Assembly (NCBI GenBank): GCA_046263055.1 | Contig: JBHELO010000114.1 | Location: 1 to 26,597 of the forward strand | Reading direction: 5' to 3' | Origin: DATAQC01 sp046263055 | GTDB taxonomy: Bacteria; Actinomycetota; Acidimicrobiia; Acidimicrobiales; AC-14 | Length of the DNA: 26,597 bases | Shown: piece by piece, positions 10,178 to 18,117 of the stretch | Position numbering within the stretch: position 1 is the first letter of the stretch | How the letters are laid out: every line of letters begins with the position of its first letter | Made by a program: the position numbers and the translations under genes | The notes under the pieces: generated by a model | Told to the model about the DNA's origin: nothing | Databases searched by the model: none | The model's input: the letters and a program-made list of their open reading frames with translations, nothing else

Positions 10178-11272
10178 TCAGGACACCCGCACGGGCATCA
10201 GCAGGTACAGGTACTCGGATCCCTCGGTGGAGCGGATGGTGGCGGGCTTGAGGGCGTCGAGCGTCTCCAGGGCGATCGTGTCCCCGGAGGTGGCCTCCAG
10301 GCCGTCGATCAGGAACTCGGGGTTGAACGCCACCACCATCTCGGTGCCCTCGTACTTGGCGTCCACGTCTTCGCGGGCCTGGCCCACGTCCTGGGTGACG
10401 GCGGTGAGCTCCAGGCCGTCGGGCTTGAGGGCCAGGCGGACGGGAGTGGCCTCCCGGGCCAGCAGCTTGACCCGGCGGACGGCGTCAAGCAGCGGCTCAC
10501 GTCCGACGACCAGCCGGTTGGGGTAGCTGGACGGCACGAGCTGGCGGTAGTTGGGGAACTCCCCCTCGATGAGGCGGGTCGTGAGGCGAACGCCGCCGAC
10601 CTCGAAGCTGGCCTCGTCGGGCCCCAGGCGCAGGTTCACCTGGTCGGCGCCGGCCAGCACCCGGACCAGCTCGCCCAGGGCCCGGGACGGCACCAGCACG
10701 TGCTGGCCCTCGGACAGCAGGCTGGTCCCCGGGAGGTCGCACAGGGCCAGGCGGTAGGAGTCGGTGGCCACCAGCCGGAGGCCCCCGGCCTCGGCGGCCA
10801 GCAGCACCCCGGTCAGGATGGGGCGGGCGTCGTCGTGACTTGCCGCCGGCACCACCTGATGCAGGGCCCGGGACAGCTCGGCGGCATCCAAGGTGACGGC
10901 CTCGGCCGCCGGCTCGGGCAGACGGAGGAACTCCTCGGCAGGCAGCACCCGCACCGCGAACTGGGACCGGCCGGCGGAGATGACCGCCTCGCTGCCCTCC
11001 ACCGCCACCATCACCGCTCCGGGTTCCACCGCCCGCACGATGTCGGTGGCGAGGCGGGCGGGCACCACGCACACTCCCGCCTCGATGCCCGAGACCTGGA
11101 CGTGGACCTGCACGGTGAGGTCGAGGTCGCTCCCTGCCAGGTGGAGCGTGTCGTCGACGACCTCCATGCGCACGCCCGACAGGGCGGGAAGGGCACCCCC
11201 GCGGGTGGCCGCCGCCCTGGCCGCCGTGCCCAGGGCTTCGAGAAGGACGTCTCGTTCCGCTCGGAACTTCAC
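10178..11272 (-). CDS. dnaN: DNA polymerase III beta sliding clamp
   Basis: A 364-residue sliding clamp that encircles DNA and tethers polymerase III. I chose GTG 11272-11270 (VKFRAERDVLLEAL) with AGAGGT about 7 nt upstream; the frame stays open for 54 codons more, but those run into the dnaA-dnaN gap and look non-coding. Three clamp domains are recognisable: ALSGVRMEVVDDTLHLAGSD in the first, LTGVLLAAEAGGLRLVATDS and YRLA in the second, FNPEFLIDGLEA in the third. The C-terminal EYLYLLMPVRVS is the expected end that forms part of the protein-binding pocket. Order dnaA-dnaN-recF is the usual one. Confidence 0.97.
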   Translation of the reverse strand: MKFRAERDVLLEALGTAARAAATRGGALPALSGVRMEVVDDTLHLAGSDLDLTVQVHVQVSGIEAGVCVVPARLATDIVRAVEPGAVMVAVEGSEAVISAGRSQFAVRVLPAEEFLRLPEPAAEAVTLDAAELSRALHQVVPAASHDDARPILTGVLLAAEAGGLRLVATDSYRLALCDLPGTSLLSEGQHVLVPSRALGELVRVLAGADQVNLRLGPDEASFEVGGVRLTTRLIEGEFPNYRQLVPSSYPNRLVVGREPLLDAVRRVKLLAREATPVRLALKPDGLELTAVTQDVGQAREDVDAKYEGTEMVVAFNPEFLIDGLEATSGDTIALETLDALKPATIRSTEGSEYLYLLMPVRVS

Positions 11273-11512
11273 GCAGCTACCTCTGTCGTCTCTGCCGGTG
11301 TCGGTCTCGGTACTGTTCTCTGTGTAGGTACAAAAGAATGGGGGTGGGAGCAGGCCCTGTGGACTGGGGACAGCTCTGCGTCGTGGCTGGTGGGGGGGCG
11401 TACGGCCGTCCTCCCGTCGTCCCCACGATCCCACAGGGGTATGACTCCCAGCCGGGCAGCGGTGGAGAACGGGGCGCCGTCCCCACGCCGTCCCCAGGGC
11501 TCGGCGCGGCGA
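11273..11512. other. dnaA-dnaN intergenic region, candidate oriC with degenerate DnaA boxes
   Basis: 240 nt. The part next to dnaN (about 11300-11340) is the most A+T-rich stretch here. Box-like 9-mers that match TTGTCCACA at 6-7 of 9 positions are: TGTGGACTG (11358-11366) and TGGGGACAG (11365-11373) in reverse, TCGTCCCCA (11417-11425), and CCGTCCCCA twice (11477-11485, 11488-11496) forward. In Mycobacterium and Streptomyces oriC lies in this gap. The weakness of the boxes makes this a candidate only. Confidence 0.45.
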
Positions 11513-12961
11513 TCAGACACCGTTCTCCAGGCGCTGCATGAGAGCGGTCACCTGGTCGAAGATGGCGCGCCGCTGCTTCATGAGGGTGCTGATCTTGTCC
11601 ACCGCGTGGATCACCGTGGTGTGGTCCCGGCCCCCGAACTCCCGGCCGATGGCGGGATAGCTGAAGTCGGTCATCTGGCGGAAGACGTACATCGAGATCT
11701 GGCGGGCGGTCACCAGGGGCCGGCTGCGGCTCTTGCCCACCAGGTCGTCGACGGCCATGCCGAACATGTCGGCGGTGGCGTCCAGGATCATCCGGGGGGT
11801 GAGCTGGCGCGCCTCGGAGCTGATGAGGTGGCGGAGCTGCTCCTCGGCGACGGCCAGGGTGGGAGGGATCCCGTGGATGCTGGCGAACGCCGCCACCCGG
11901 ATGAGGGCGCCCTCCAGCTCCCGGATGTTGTCGGTGACGTGGGTGGCGATGTAGTCCAAGACTTCGTCGGGCACCGGGGAGGACTCGGGTTCGGACTTGC
12001 GGCGCAGGATGGCCAGGCGGGTCTCGAGGTCGGGCGGCTGCACGTCGGTGGTCAGCCCCCACTCGAAGCGGGTGGTGAGGCGATCCTCGAAGGCCGACAG
12101 GCTCTTGGGAGAGCGGTCGGAGGTGATGACGATCTGGCGGTTGTCGTCGTGGAGGGCGTTGAAGGTGTGGAAGAACTCCTCCCGGGTGCCGTCCTTGCGC
12201 TCCAGGAACTGGATGTCGTCCACCAAGAGCACGTCGCACGTGCGGTAGCGCTGCTTGAACGTGAACTGGGTGTTGGTGCGGATGGACTCGATGAAGTCGT
12301 TGGTGAAGCTCTCGGCCGAGACGTAGACCACGTTCAGGTGCTCGTAGTGCTCCCCCACGTAGTTCCCGATGGCGTGCAGGAGGTGGGTCTTGCCCAGCCC
12401 GGCGTCGCCGTAGATGAACAGGGGGTTGAACGAGCGGGCCGGCTTCTCGGCCACCCCTTGGGCGGCGGCCAGGGCAAACCGGTTGGACGTGCCGCTCACG
12501 AAGGCCTCGAAGGTGTACTTCGGGTTGGGCGAGGTGTCCTGGTGCCGGCGCCCCGCCCCCGGGTTCCCGGCCCGTTGTGCCGGTCCTGTCGGACCCGACA
12601 CGGTGTCGGCCGGCGCCGTCGCCGCCGCCGTTCCCGAGTACCGGTGGCCGGCGGTTTCGGCCGCCGCCACCGGCCCTTGGCCGTCGGTGCCGTCGGCCGA
12701 GAGCTGGGTGTGGACCTGGAGCACCACCTGGACGGGCTGGCCGCTGACCTCGGCGCAAGCGCCTTCCACCGACGCCAGGTGGCGGGTCACGATGCGGTCC
12801 TTCACCACCGCGCTGGGGACGCTGAGGACCAGGGAGTGGTCGTCCCCTCCCACCGCCCGGGCGGAGCCGAACAAGGTGTTCCACGTTCCCTCGGGCAGCC
12901 GGTCCCGCAGCAGCTTCGACGATGTCGCCCACAGCCACTCGGCGCGTTCTTGGCTCGCCAC
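11513..12961 (-). CDS. dnaA: Chromosomal replication initiator DnaA
   Basis: A 482-residue initiator. Domain I (about 1-85) starts VASQERAEWLWATSSKLLRD. Domain II (about 86-145) is a Gly/Ala/Thr-rich linker. Domain III is an AAA+ ATPase with Walker A GDAGLGKT (185-192), Walker B LLVDDIQF (245-252) and the Arg-rich DRLTTRFEWGL segment. Domain IV has the DNA-binding signature GRDHTTVIHA (444-453). All regions are intact. The start is GTG 12961-12959 with GGGAGGT about 9 nt upstream. DnaA boxes close to the consensus lie directly upstream, which fits autoregulation and origin function. Confidence 0.98.
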   Translation of the reverse strand: MASQERAEWLWATSSKLLRDRLPEGTWNTLFGSARAVGGDDHSLVLSVPSAVVKDRIVTRHLASVEGACAEVSGQPVQVVLQVHTQLSADGTDGQGPVAAAETAGHRYSGTAAATAPADTVSGPTGPAQRAGNPGAGRRHQDTSPNPKYTFEAFVSGTSNRFALAAAQGVAEKPARSFNPLFIYGDAGLGKTHLLHAIGNYVGEHYEHLNVVYVSAESFTNDFIESIRTNTQFTFKQRYRTCDVLLVDDIQFLERKDGTREEFFHTFNALHDDNRQIVITSDRSPKSLSAFEDRLTTRFEWGLTTDVQPPDLETRLAILRRKSEPESSPVPDEVLDYIATHVTDNIRELEGALIRVAAFASIHGIPPTLAVAEEQLRHLISSEARQLTPRMILDATADMFGMAVDDLVGKSRSRPLVTARQISMYVFRQMTDFSYPAIGREFGGRDHTTVIHAVDKISTLMKQRRAIFDQVTALMQRLENGV

Positions 12962-13302
12962 CCCGCCGACACCTCCCTGGTCGTGTCGTCCACAAGCTCA
13001 TCCACAGCTGTGGATGACGGCCTGCACCCATGTGTGCGGCGGGTCGCTGAGGATGCGGGCCCAGGGAAGTGAGGGGTCCCCCACCCGAGTGCCGCTCCTC
13101 GGGCGCCTGGGCACCGTAGCACCGTCCTCTCCGGCGGGCACAAGGGGCAATGGCCCGGAAACCGGCTTGTTCCCAGGGTTTGGTGGTTCCCGGGGGCGTG
13201 GGGGTGGACCGCCCCGGCGACGGCTACCCTTGCCGGTGCACCACCTGGCGCCTGACGGCGCGCGCCGCCGTGCGACGGGTGTGCAGCACACACGAGGAGG
13301 CC
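12962..13302. promoter_or_regulatory. dnaA / rpmH divergent intergenic region
   Basis: 341 nt between the dnaA start and the rpmH-rnpA starts. It holds the DnaA-box palindrome (listed separately) near dnaA, and the rpmH ribosome site GAGGAGG at 13294-13300. A possible -10 for the rpmH operon is TACCCT at 13225-13230, but no well-spaced -35 was seen. No gene is supported here. Confidence 0.5.
12986..13017. promoter_or_regulatory. DnaA boxes: one single site plus a perfect 20-bp palindrome
   Basis: TCGTCCACA at 12986-12994 matches TTGTCCACA at 8 of 9 positions. At 12998-13017 two convergent TCATCCACA boxes (8 of 9 to TTATCCACA) abut across GC to form a perfect 20-bp palindrome. This lies about 25-55 nt before the dnaA start, where it could bind DnaA to start replication, repress dnaA, or both. 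Confidence 0.7.
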
Positions 13303-13791
13303 ATGGGTGAAGCGCCCGTACCAGCCGAACAACCGCCGTCGAGCCAAGCGGCACGGGTTCCGACACCGCATGTCGACCCGGGCGGGTCGGGCCATCCTGT
13401 CGGCTCGTCGCCGCAAGGGCCGTCATCAGCTGTCCGCCTGATCCGTCCCATCTCCGACCGGGCCACCTTCGGGCGGCTCAGACGGTCGGGCCGGCGGGTC
13501 CGGCGCGGCCCGGTGTCGGTGACGTGGGTCGAGGTCGACGCCTCCGAGCCGACCCGGGTGGCCTACACGGTGGGGCGCCGGGTGGGCACCGCCGTCGTCC
13601 GCAACACGGTGCGCCGGCGCCTGCGGGCGGCGGTGGCCAGTTCGGCCGACGTTCTGCGGCCCGGCCCCTACCTCATCGGCGTCGGCCCCGAGGCGAGTCG
13701 CCTGCCCTACCGAACGTTGCACACCGCGGTGCGCGACGCCCTGATCGCGGTGGTCAGGGCGCCGGCCCCGCCCGAGCGGAGGTCGTCGTGA
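13303..13791 (+). CDS. rnpA: Ribonuclease P protein component, enclosing rpmH in another frame
   Basis: The protein partner of RNase P RNA, which matures tRNA 5' ends. The conserved part begins about 13438 (LIRPISDRATFGRLRRSGRR) and includes VAYTVGRRVGTAVVRNTVRR, the RNA-binding Arg-rich motif, and ends after PYLIGVG and YRTLHTAVRDALIAVV. No ATG, GTG or TTG occurs in this frame between 13303 and the core. The only usual start is ATG 13303, 4 nt before the rpmH GTG, giving a 162-residue protein that overlaps rpmH completely, as published for Thermus. The alternative is CTG 13438, overlapping the rpmH stop as CTGA, giving a normal 117-residue protein. The sequence does not decide between them. 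The next gene overlaps by GTGA. Confidence 0.85.
   Translation: MGEAPVPAEQPPSSQAARVPTPHVDPGGSGHPVGSSPQGPSSAVRLIRPISDRATFGRLRRSGRRVRRGPVSVTWVEVDASEPTRVAYTVGRRVGTAVVRNTVRRRLRAAVASSADVLRPGPYLIGVGPEASRLPYRTLHTAVRDALIAVVRAPAPPERRSS
13307..13441 (+). CDS. rpmH: 50S ribosomal protein L34
   Basis: A 44-residue protein of the large ribosomal subunit. It starts at GTG 13307 with GAGGAGG at 13294-13300, the ideal 6 nt away, and ends with TGA 13439-13441. The sequence begins MKRPYQPNNRRRAKRHGF, followed by RHRMSTRAGRAILSARR and RKGRHQLSA, a full-length L34. It is encoded inside the frame of the long form of rnpA. Next to dnaA on the opposite strand is its usual place. Confidence 0.97.
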   Translation: MKRPYQPNNRRRAKRHGFRHRMSTRAGRAILSARRRKGRHQLSA

Positions 13792-14081
13792 CCACCACCG
13801 TGTTGCCGGGAGGCTCGGCCCGCCCGGCCGCCCCACCGCCCCCTTCACGCCCGTCGCCCGTCGCCCGTCTGGCCTGCGCCGTCGTGCGGGCCTACCGCCG
13901 GACCACGGCCGGGCGACCGTCCCCCTGCCGGTACTGGCCGTCGTGTTCGACCTACGCCCTCGAGGCCCTCACCACCCACGGGGCCCTCCGGGGGGGATGG
14001 TTGATGACCCGCCGCCTGGCCCGGTGCCAGCCGTGGGGCGGCTCGGGCGTCGACCCCGTCCCGCCCCGGCGGGCCTCGTGA
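13788..14081 (+). CDS. yidD: Membrane protein insertion efficiency factor YidD
   Basis: A 97-residue protein starting at GTG 13788, which overlaps the rnpA stop (GTGA), with GGAGGT 4 nt upstream. After a Pro-rich N-terminus come ARLACAVVRAYRR, SPCRYWPSCSTYALEAL, HGALRGGWLMTRRLARCQPW and SGVDPVP: the conserved three-Cys YidD pattern. YidD is a small peripheral membrane protein that aids YidC-dependent insertion. The next gene, yidC, overlaps by GTGA. Confidence 0.95.
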   Translation: MTTTVLPGGSARPAAPPPPSRPSPVARLACAVVRAYRRTTAGRPSPCRYWPSCSTYALEALTTHGALRGGWLMTRRLARCQPWGGSGVDPVPPRRAS

Positions 14082-15889
14082 CGGCCGTGCTGGCGATGGC
14101 CGGGATCCTGCTGGCGGCTACCAAGTTCTGGATCCTCGACCCGCTCTACACCGCGCTGGGCACGTTGATGGCGTGGTTCTACGACGTGATCCCGTCGTTC
14201 GGGGGGGCGATCATCCTCCTCACTGTCGCCGTGCGCCTGGTGACCTTCCCGCTCACGGCCAAGCAGGCGAAGTCCCAGCAGGAGCTCCAGAAGCACCAGC
14301 CCGAGCTGAAGCGGCTGCAGGCGAAGTACAAGGGCGACAAGCAGAAGCTCAACGAAGAGATGATGAAGTTCTACAAAGAGAACAACGTCAACCCTCTCGG
14401 TGGGTGCCTGCCGGTGCTGGTGCAGTTCCCGGTGCTCATCGTGCTCTACCGGCTGATCCTGGGCCTGACCCACAAGCCGCCCCGCCACATCCCCACCGGC
14501 AGCGCCATGTTCAACGCCCTCGTCCATTCGAGCGGGAAGATGGTGTCGTGGGGGATGGACCTCTCGAAGCGAGCCTCGGAGGTCAGCGGCGGGACGCGGA
14601 TCCCCTTCCTGTTCCTGGTCGTGGCGGTCATGGCGTCGGGCTGGTACCAGCAGCGCCAGCTCACCGCCCGCCTGCCCAAGGAGAGCGCCAACTCCCAGAT
14701 GGCGATGATGGGCAAGGTCTTCCCGATCGTCTTCGGGTTCATCTCCTGGTCCATCCCGGCGGGCGTGGTCGTGTACTTCCTGGTGTCCAACGTCTGGCAG
14801 ATCGGCCAGCAGGCGTTCATCTTCCGCAACCAGCCCAAGCCGGAAGGGCCTGCGGCCGGGGCCACCGGGGCCAAGAAGGGCCTGCCGGCCTCCGGCAAAG
14901 GCGGTCCCAAGGGCTCGGCCAAGGGTCGGCAGGGGCCCGCCGGTCCGGTGAAGGGAGCCAAGGGCGGCAAAGCGGCCACGGGGCCCAAGGGCGGCAAGGG
15001 CAGTAAGAGCAAGCCGGGTGTGACCACGACGCGTGGTGCGAAGCCCACGAAGGGCGGTTCCCGGGGCGCGGGAGCCGGGCCGGCAGGCGCGGCCGGGCGC
15101 GGTGCGGCCGGTGGGAAGGCCAAGCGACCTGGGACGGGGGCCGCTTCGGGCCCGGGCGCCAAGAAGCCGCCCACCGGCGCCAAGGCCGGTTCATCGCCGC
15201 CGAAGGGCCCCGGTTCACGGCCGCCCGGCGGTGCACGGGCGGGTGCTCCCCCGGCCAACGGCGGGACGCCCGGCGGCAACGGGGTGTCCCGGCCCACAGG
15301 CCGCGAGCCGTCCGAGGGGGCCGGCGTCACTGGGGCTGGGGCGTCGGCCGCGGGCGGGACGCCCGGCGGTAACGGGGTGTCCCGGCCGACAGGCAGCCAG
15401 GCGTCCCAAGGGGCCGGTGCCGCCGGCGGTGGCGGGCCGCCGGGAGCGGGGGCGCCCGGCAGCAACGGGGTGTCCGGGACCGGGAATGAGTCGCCGGCGG
15501 TCGCTACTCCCAGGGCTCAGCAGGGTCCACCGCCACCGGCCGCACTCGATGGCGGCAAGGGACCGGCCGGTCCTGCCCGCCCTTCCCCGGGCCCTTCCGC
15601 AGCCACCGGCACGACCCTCGGGAGCTCCATCGGCACTCAGGACACAGCACAAGTCCGGGCGGATACAGACGGTGATGCGGTGCGCCGCCCCGCCCCTGCC
15701 GGTCAGCCCGCGGCCCCGGCAACACCGGCCCCCGCAGCCACGGGGAGGCCCCCGGAAGGATCCACCAACGGCGCCGCCACTCCCCCGCCGCACGGCGCAC
15801 CCGCCCCCGCCGAGGCTCGTCGCCTCGAGGAGGGCCCGTCTGCGGTCCCCGGGCCCACGGACGGCGAAGCACAGAAGGATGACGAGTAG
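14078..15889 (+). CDS. yidC: Membrane protein insertase YidC with a long disordered C-terminal tail
   Basis: A 603-residue insertase of the YidC/Oxa1/Alb3 type. The start is GTG 14078, overlapping yidD (GTGA). The core is about residues 1-250: TM helices at 3-20, about 42-60 (with groove Arg53 in TVAVRLVTFPLTAKQAK), about 105-130 (NPLGGCLPVLVQFPVLIVLY), about 174-190 and about 214-238. The cytoplasmic coiled hairpin lies at about 62-100. Unlike proteobacterial YidC there is no periplasmic P1 domain. Residues about 251-603 form a Gly/Pro/Ala/Lys-rich tail without predicted structure; its first part is strongly basic, as expected for ribosome contact. It contains a 31-residue repeat. The tail is far longer than in most homologues. 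jag overlaps by 1 nt. Confidence 0.95.
   Translation: MTAVLAMAGILLAATKFWILDPLYTALGTLMAWFYDVIPSFGGAIILLTVAVRLVTFPLTAKQAKSQQELQKHQPELKRLQAKYKGDKQKLNEEMMKFYKENNVNPLGGCLPVLVQFPVLIVLYRLILGLTHKPPRHIPTGSAMFNALVHSSGKMVSWGMDLSKRASEVSGGTRIPFLFLVVAVMASGWYQQRQLTARLPKESANSQMAMMGKVFPIVFGFISWSIPAGVVVYFLVSNVWQIGQQAFIFRNQPKPEGPAAGATGAKKGLPASGKGGPKGSAKGRQGPAGPVKGAKGGKAATGPKGGKGSKSKPGVTTTRGAKPTKGGSRGAGAGPAGAAGRGAAGGKAKRPGTGAASGPGAKKPPTGAKAGSSPPKGPGSRPPGGARAGAPPANGGTPGGNGVSRPTGREPSEGAGVTGAGASAAGGTPGGNGVSRPTGSQASQGAGAAGGGGPPGAGAPGSNGVSGTGNESPAVATPRAQQGPPPPAALDGGKGPAGPARPSPGPSAATGTTLGSSIGTQDTAQVRADTDGDAVRRPAPAGQPAAPATPAPAATGRPPEGSTNGAATPPPHGAPAPAEARRLEEGPSAVPGPTDGEAQKDDE
15263..15541 (+). repeat. Three in-frame 93-bp repeats in the yidC tail
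   Basis: Copies start at 15263, 15356 and 15449, exactly 93 bp apart, so they encode 31-residue units beginning GTPGGNGVSRPTG, GTPGGNGVSRPTG and GAPGSNGVSGTG. The first two are alike over the first half; the third matches only at its start. They lie in the disordered C-terminal tail. Confidence 0.8.
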
Positions 15890-16734
15890 TGGAATGGGTG
15901 GAGGTCACGGCGAAGACCATCGAGGAGGCGAAGGACGCTGCCCTCGACCAGCTGGGCGTCGACGAGGGTGACGCCGAGTTCGAGGTTGTGGAGGAGCCCA
16001 AAGGCGGGCTCTTCGGCCGGCTGCGATCCGAGGCCCGCGTCCGGGCGCGCGTGCTGCCGACGGCGCCGCGTCCCAAGCTCGATCGCCGTGATCGCCGGCG
16101 CTCGGGCGGGAGGGAGCGCGGCGCGGCTGCTGCCGACAGCGGCCCCAGCCGGCCCGATCGAGCGCCCCGCCCCGCGGCTGCGAGCACCCGCGCTGCCCCG
16201 TCCCGAAACAGACCACAGCCCGCAGATCGCCCTGCAGGAGGACCGGACGTGACCACTGAGATGCCCACGGTCGATGGGGGCGAGGTGGCCGAGGACTTCG
16301 TCCGGGGCCTGCTCGACGCCTTCGGATCTCCCTACACCCTGACGCGCCAAGAGGTGGCCGAGGACACCCAGGAGGTGGCCGTCGAGGGCGACAACCTGGG
16401 AATGCTCATCGGGCCCGGCGGCCATACGTTGGCCGCCGTGCAGGAGCTGGCCCGCACGGTGGTCCAGCGCCACGCCCCGGGACACCATGGGTGGGTGGTG
16501 GTCGACGTCAGCGGCTACCGGAAGCTCCGCCGGCAATCCCTTGAGCGGTTCACGCACGAGGTTGCGGCTCAGGTGATCGCGAGCGGCACGGCGCGGGTGC
16601 TGGAGGCCATGCCCCCGGCCGACCGCAAGGTCATTCACGACACCGCCAACGGCATCCCGGGCGTCTCCACGACGTCGGAGGGCGAGGAGCCACGCCGCCG
16701 GGTGGTGGTCATGCCCGCAGCCGACCAGGGCTGA
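15889..16734 (+). CDS. jag: Jag/KhpB-type RNA-binding protein
   Basis: A 281-residue protein starting at GTG 15889, which shares one base with the yidC TAG stop. A Jag N-terminal domain (about 1-55; WVEVTAKTIEEAKDAALDQL, then GLFGRL) is followed by a basic Ala/Pro-rich linker (56-125), a KH domain (about 130-205; GxxG as GMLIGPGGHTLAAVQELA) and an R3H domain (about 210-275; Arg246-x3-His250 in DRKVIHD). Proteins of this family bind RNA, partner with KhpA in Gram-positive bacteria and influence cell elongation and division. Its place after yidC is conserved. The stop overlaps the likely CTG start of rsmG. Confidence 0.95.
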   Translation: MEWVEVTAKTIEEAKDAALDQLGVDEGDAEFEVVEEPKGGLFGRLRSEARVRARVLPTAPRPKLDRRDRRRSGGRERGAAAADSGPSRPDRAPRPAAASTRAAPSRNRPQPADRPAGGPDVTTEMPTVDGGEVAEDFVRGLLDAFGSPYTLTRQEVAEDTQEVAVEGDNLGMLIGPGGHTLAAVQELARTVVQRHAPGHHGWVVVDVSGYRKLRRQSLERFTHEVAAQVIASGTARVLEAMPPADRKVIHDTANGIPGVSTTSEGEEPRRRVVVMPAADQG

Positions 16735-17369
16735 CCGGCGCCGGCGGGGCCTTTCCGCCGCCCCTGCTGACCGTCCTCGGAGCGGCCCGGCAGGTCGGTC
16801 TGCTGGGGCCGGGACCGGTCGAGGGCCAGATCGATCACGCCCGCGGGTTCGCGACGGCGCTGGGCGGCCCGCCCGCCGGTCTTGGCTTGGACCTGGGCAG
16901 CGGTGGAGGGCTGCCGGGCCTGGTCCTGGCCACCGGGTGGCGGGAGTCGTCCTGGGTTCTGCTCGACGGGCGGCTTCGCAGCACACGGTTCCTGCGTCAA
17001 GCGGTTGATGAGCTGGGCCTGGGGCCTCGGGTGAGAGTGGTTGAGGGTCGAGCGGAGGTGGTGGCCCGATCCGAGGAGCACCGGGGTCGGTACTGCGTGG
17101 TGGTAGCGAGGGGCCTGGGCCCGCCGGCGGTGACGGCCGAGTGTGCGGCCGGGTTCCTGGCCCCGGGCGGCCGGCTGGTGGTGAGCGAGCCGCCCGGTTC
17201 GGCAGGGGAGCGATGGCCGACAGCGGGGCTCTCGCCCCTCGGCTTGGCGTTCATCCGAGTGGTCGAGGATGCCGGCGGGGGAGGCTACGCCCTTCTGGCC
17301 CAGGTGGAGCCCTGCCCCGACCGCTTTCCCCGCCGGCCCGGGATACCGGCGAAGCGCCCGTTGTTCTGA
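16731..17369 (+). CDS. rsmG: 16S rRNA (guanine-527 N7) methyltransferase RsmG
   Basis: An S-adenosylmethionine-dependent methyltransferase of 16S rRNA, 212 residues if begun at CTG 16731. The SAM motif is LGLDLGSGGGLPGLVLA; later come SSWVLLDGRLRSTRFLRQAV, RVVEGRAEVVAR, VVVARGLGPPAVTAECA and FLAPGGRLVVSEP. The N-terminal sequence ARQVGLLGPGPVEGQIDHA is expected upstream of the SAM motif and must be included. Yet between an in-frame stop at 16542 and a TTG at 16887 (inside the SAM motif) there is no ATG, GTG or TTG. CTG 16731 overlaps the jag stop as CTGA and is the best candidate; CTGs at 16764, 16767 and 16800 are alternatives. There is no strong ribosome site. Confidence 0.9.
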   Translation: MTGAGGAFPPPLLTVLGAARQVGLLGPGPVEGQIDHARGFATALGGPPAGLGLDLGSGGGLPGLVLATGWRESSWVLLDGRLRSTRFLRQAVDELGLGPRVRVVEGRAEVVARSEEHRGRYCVVVARGLGPPAVTAECAAGFLAPGGRLVVSEPPGSAGERWPTAGLSPLGLAFIRVVEDAGGGGYALLAQVEPCPDRFPRRPGIPAKRPLF

Positions 17370-17630
17370 GAGAGCTCCGGGGCGGCGCGAGCACGGCCAG
17401 GGGCGCCTCGCCATGCCACGGCGGTGGCGCCGGGCGAAAAGTGGCACGCCGGCATCGCACCACGGAGGCTCGAGGCGGACGACACTGAGCCGAGCGAGGT
17501 GGGCCAGGTCGTCGGTGGAATCGTCCTTCCGGGACGGCCGGATAGGCCTGGCAGTTCCTGATGAGGTCAAGGTCGCTGCGATGAGGAACCGCCACGAGGC
17601 TTGGCGTGACCCGAGGGTGGGCCCTTCTGG

Positions 17631-17644
17631 GTTCCACGTGAAAC
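17631..17644. promoter_or_regulatory. parS site 1
   Basis: GTTCCACGTGAAAC, one mismatch to the GTTTCACGTGAAAC centromere consensus. It is the ParB-loading site nearest rsmG. Confidence 0.9.
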
Positions 17645-18036
17645 CTGGACTCTGGTGGGTTGGTGGCATTCTAGCGGTGCGCCTTCCGACACAACGACCG
17701 CCGCATTCGTCGCTGAGCCATCGGGAGGGACTTTGGTGCCGTCGTGGGCGTGGGCGGGTCGAGGTCGTCCCCGTCTCGTCCAACCCGTCTCACTCGAGGC
17801 GTCCGGCGCTCGCAGCATGCGCTGCGTTCGGCCGCCCCCTGATCCTCGGTGCAGGTGTAGGCCGTGAGGGAGGATGCCGGTGCAGGGGCCGCGCATTCCG
17901 GGCCGTTCCTCGAAGTGGGGCCGCTCGGCGCCGAGCCGACCGCCCGGGCGGGAAGTGGACGGCGGTATCGATGCGGGATTCGGCGAGACCGGTCGTGCCG
18001 AGGGAGGCGCTCGCAGTGGAGTGGCCTGGTCGGGAG

Positions 18037-18050
18037 GTTTCACGTGAAAC
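18037..18050. promoter_or_regulatory. parS site 2 (perfect consensus)
   Basis: GTTTCACGTGAAAC, the exact palindromic core of the bacterial parS consensus; the only perfect copy in the window. Confidence 0.95.
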
Positions 18051-18117
18051 GTGGGCTTCCCGCGGTGGGCCATCCCTAAGGACAGCGAAACCACGGGGCG
18101 GCGCGAGGGGCATGCGG

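Noticed and set aside
10693..10706. Palindrome CCAGCACGTGCTGG in dnaN
   Set aside because: Has the central CACGTG but not the flanks of parS; it encodes conserved protein and is likely chance.
12878..12890. parS-like GTTCCACGT in dnaA
   Set aside because: Only one half of the palindrome matches (GTTCCACGTTCCC); it lies in coding sequence.
9416..13072. Very long plus-strand open frame (1218 codons) across recF, dnaN and dnaA
   Set aside because: It is antisense to three certain genes, Arg/Gly/Pro-rich and without domains; an effect of codon bias at high G+C.
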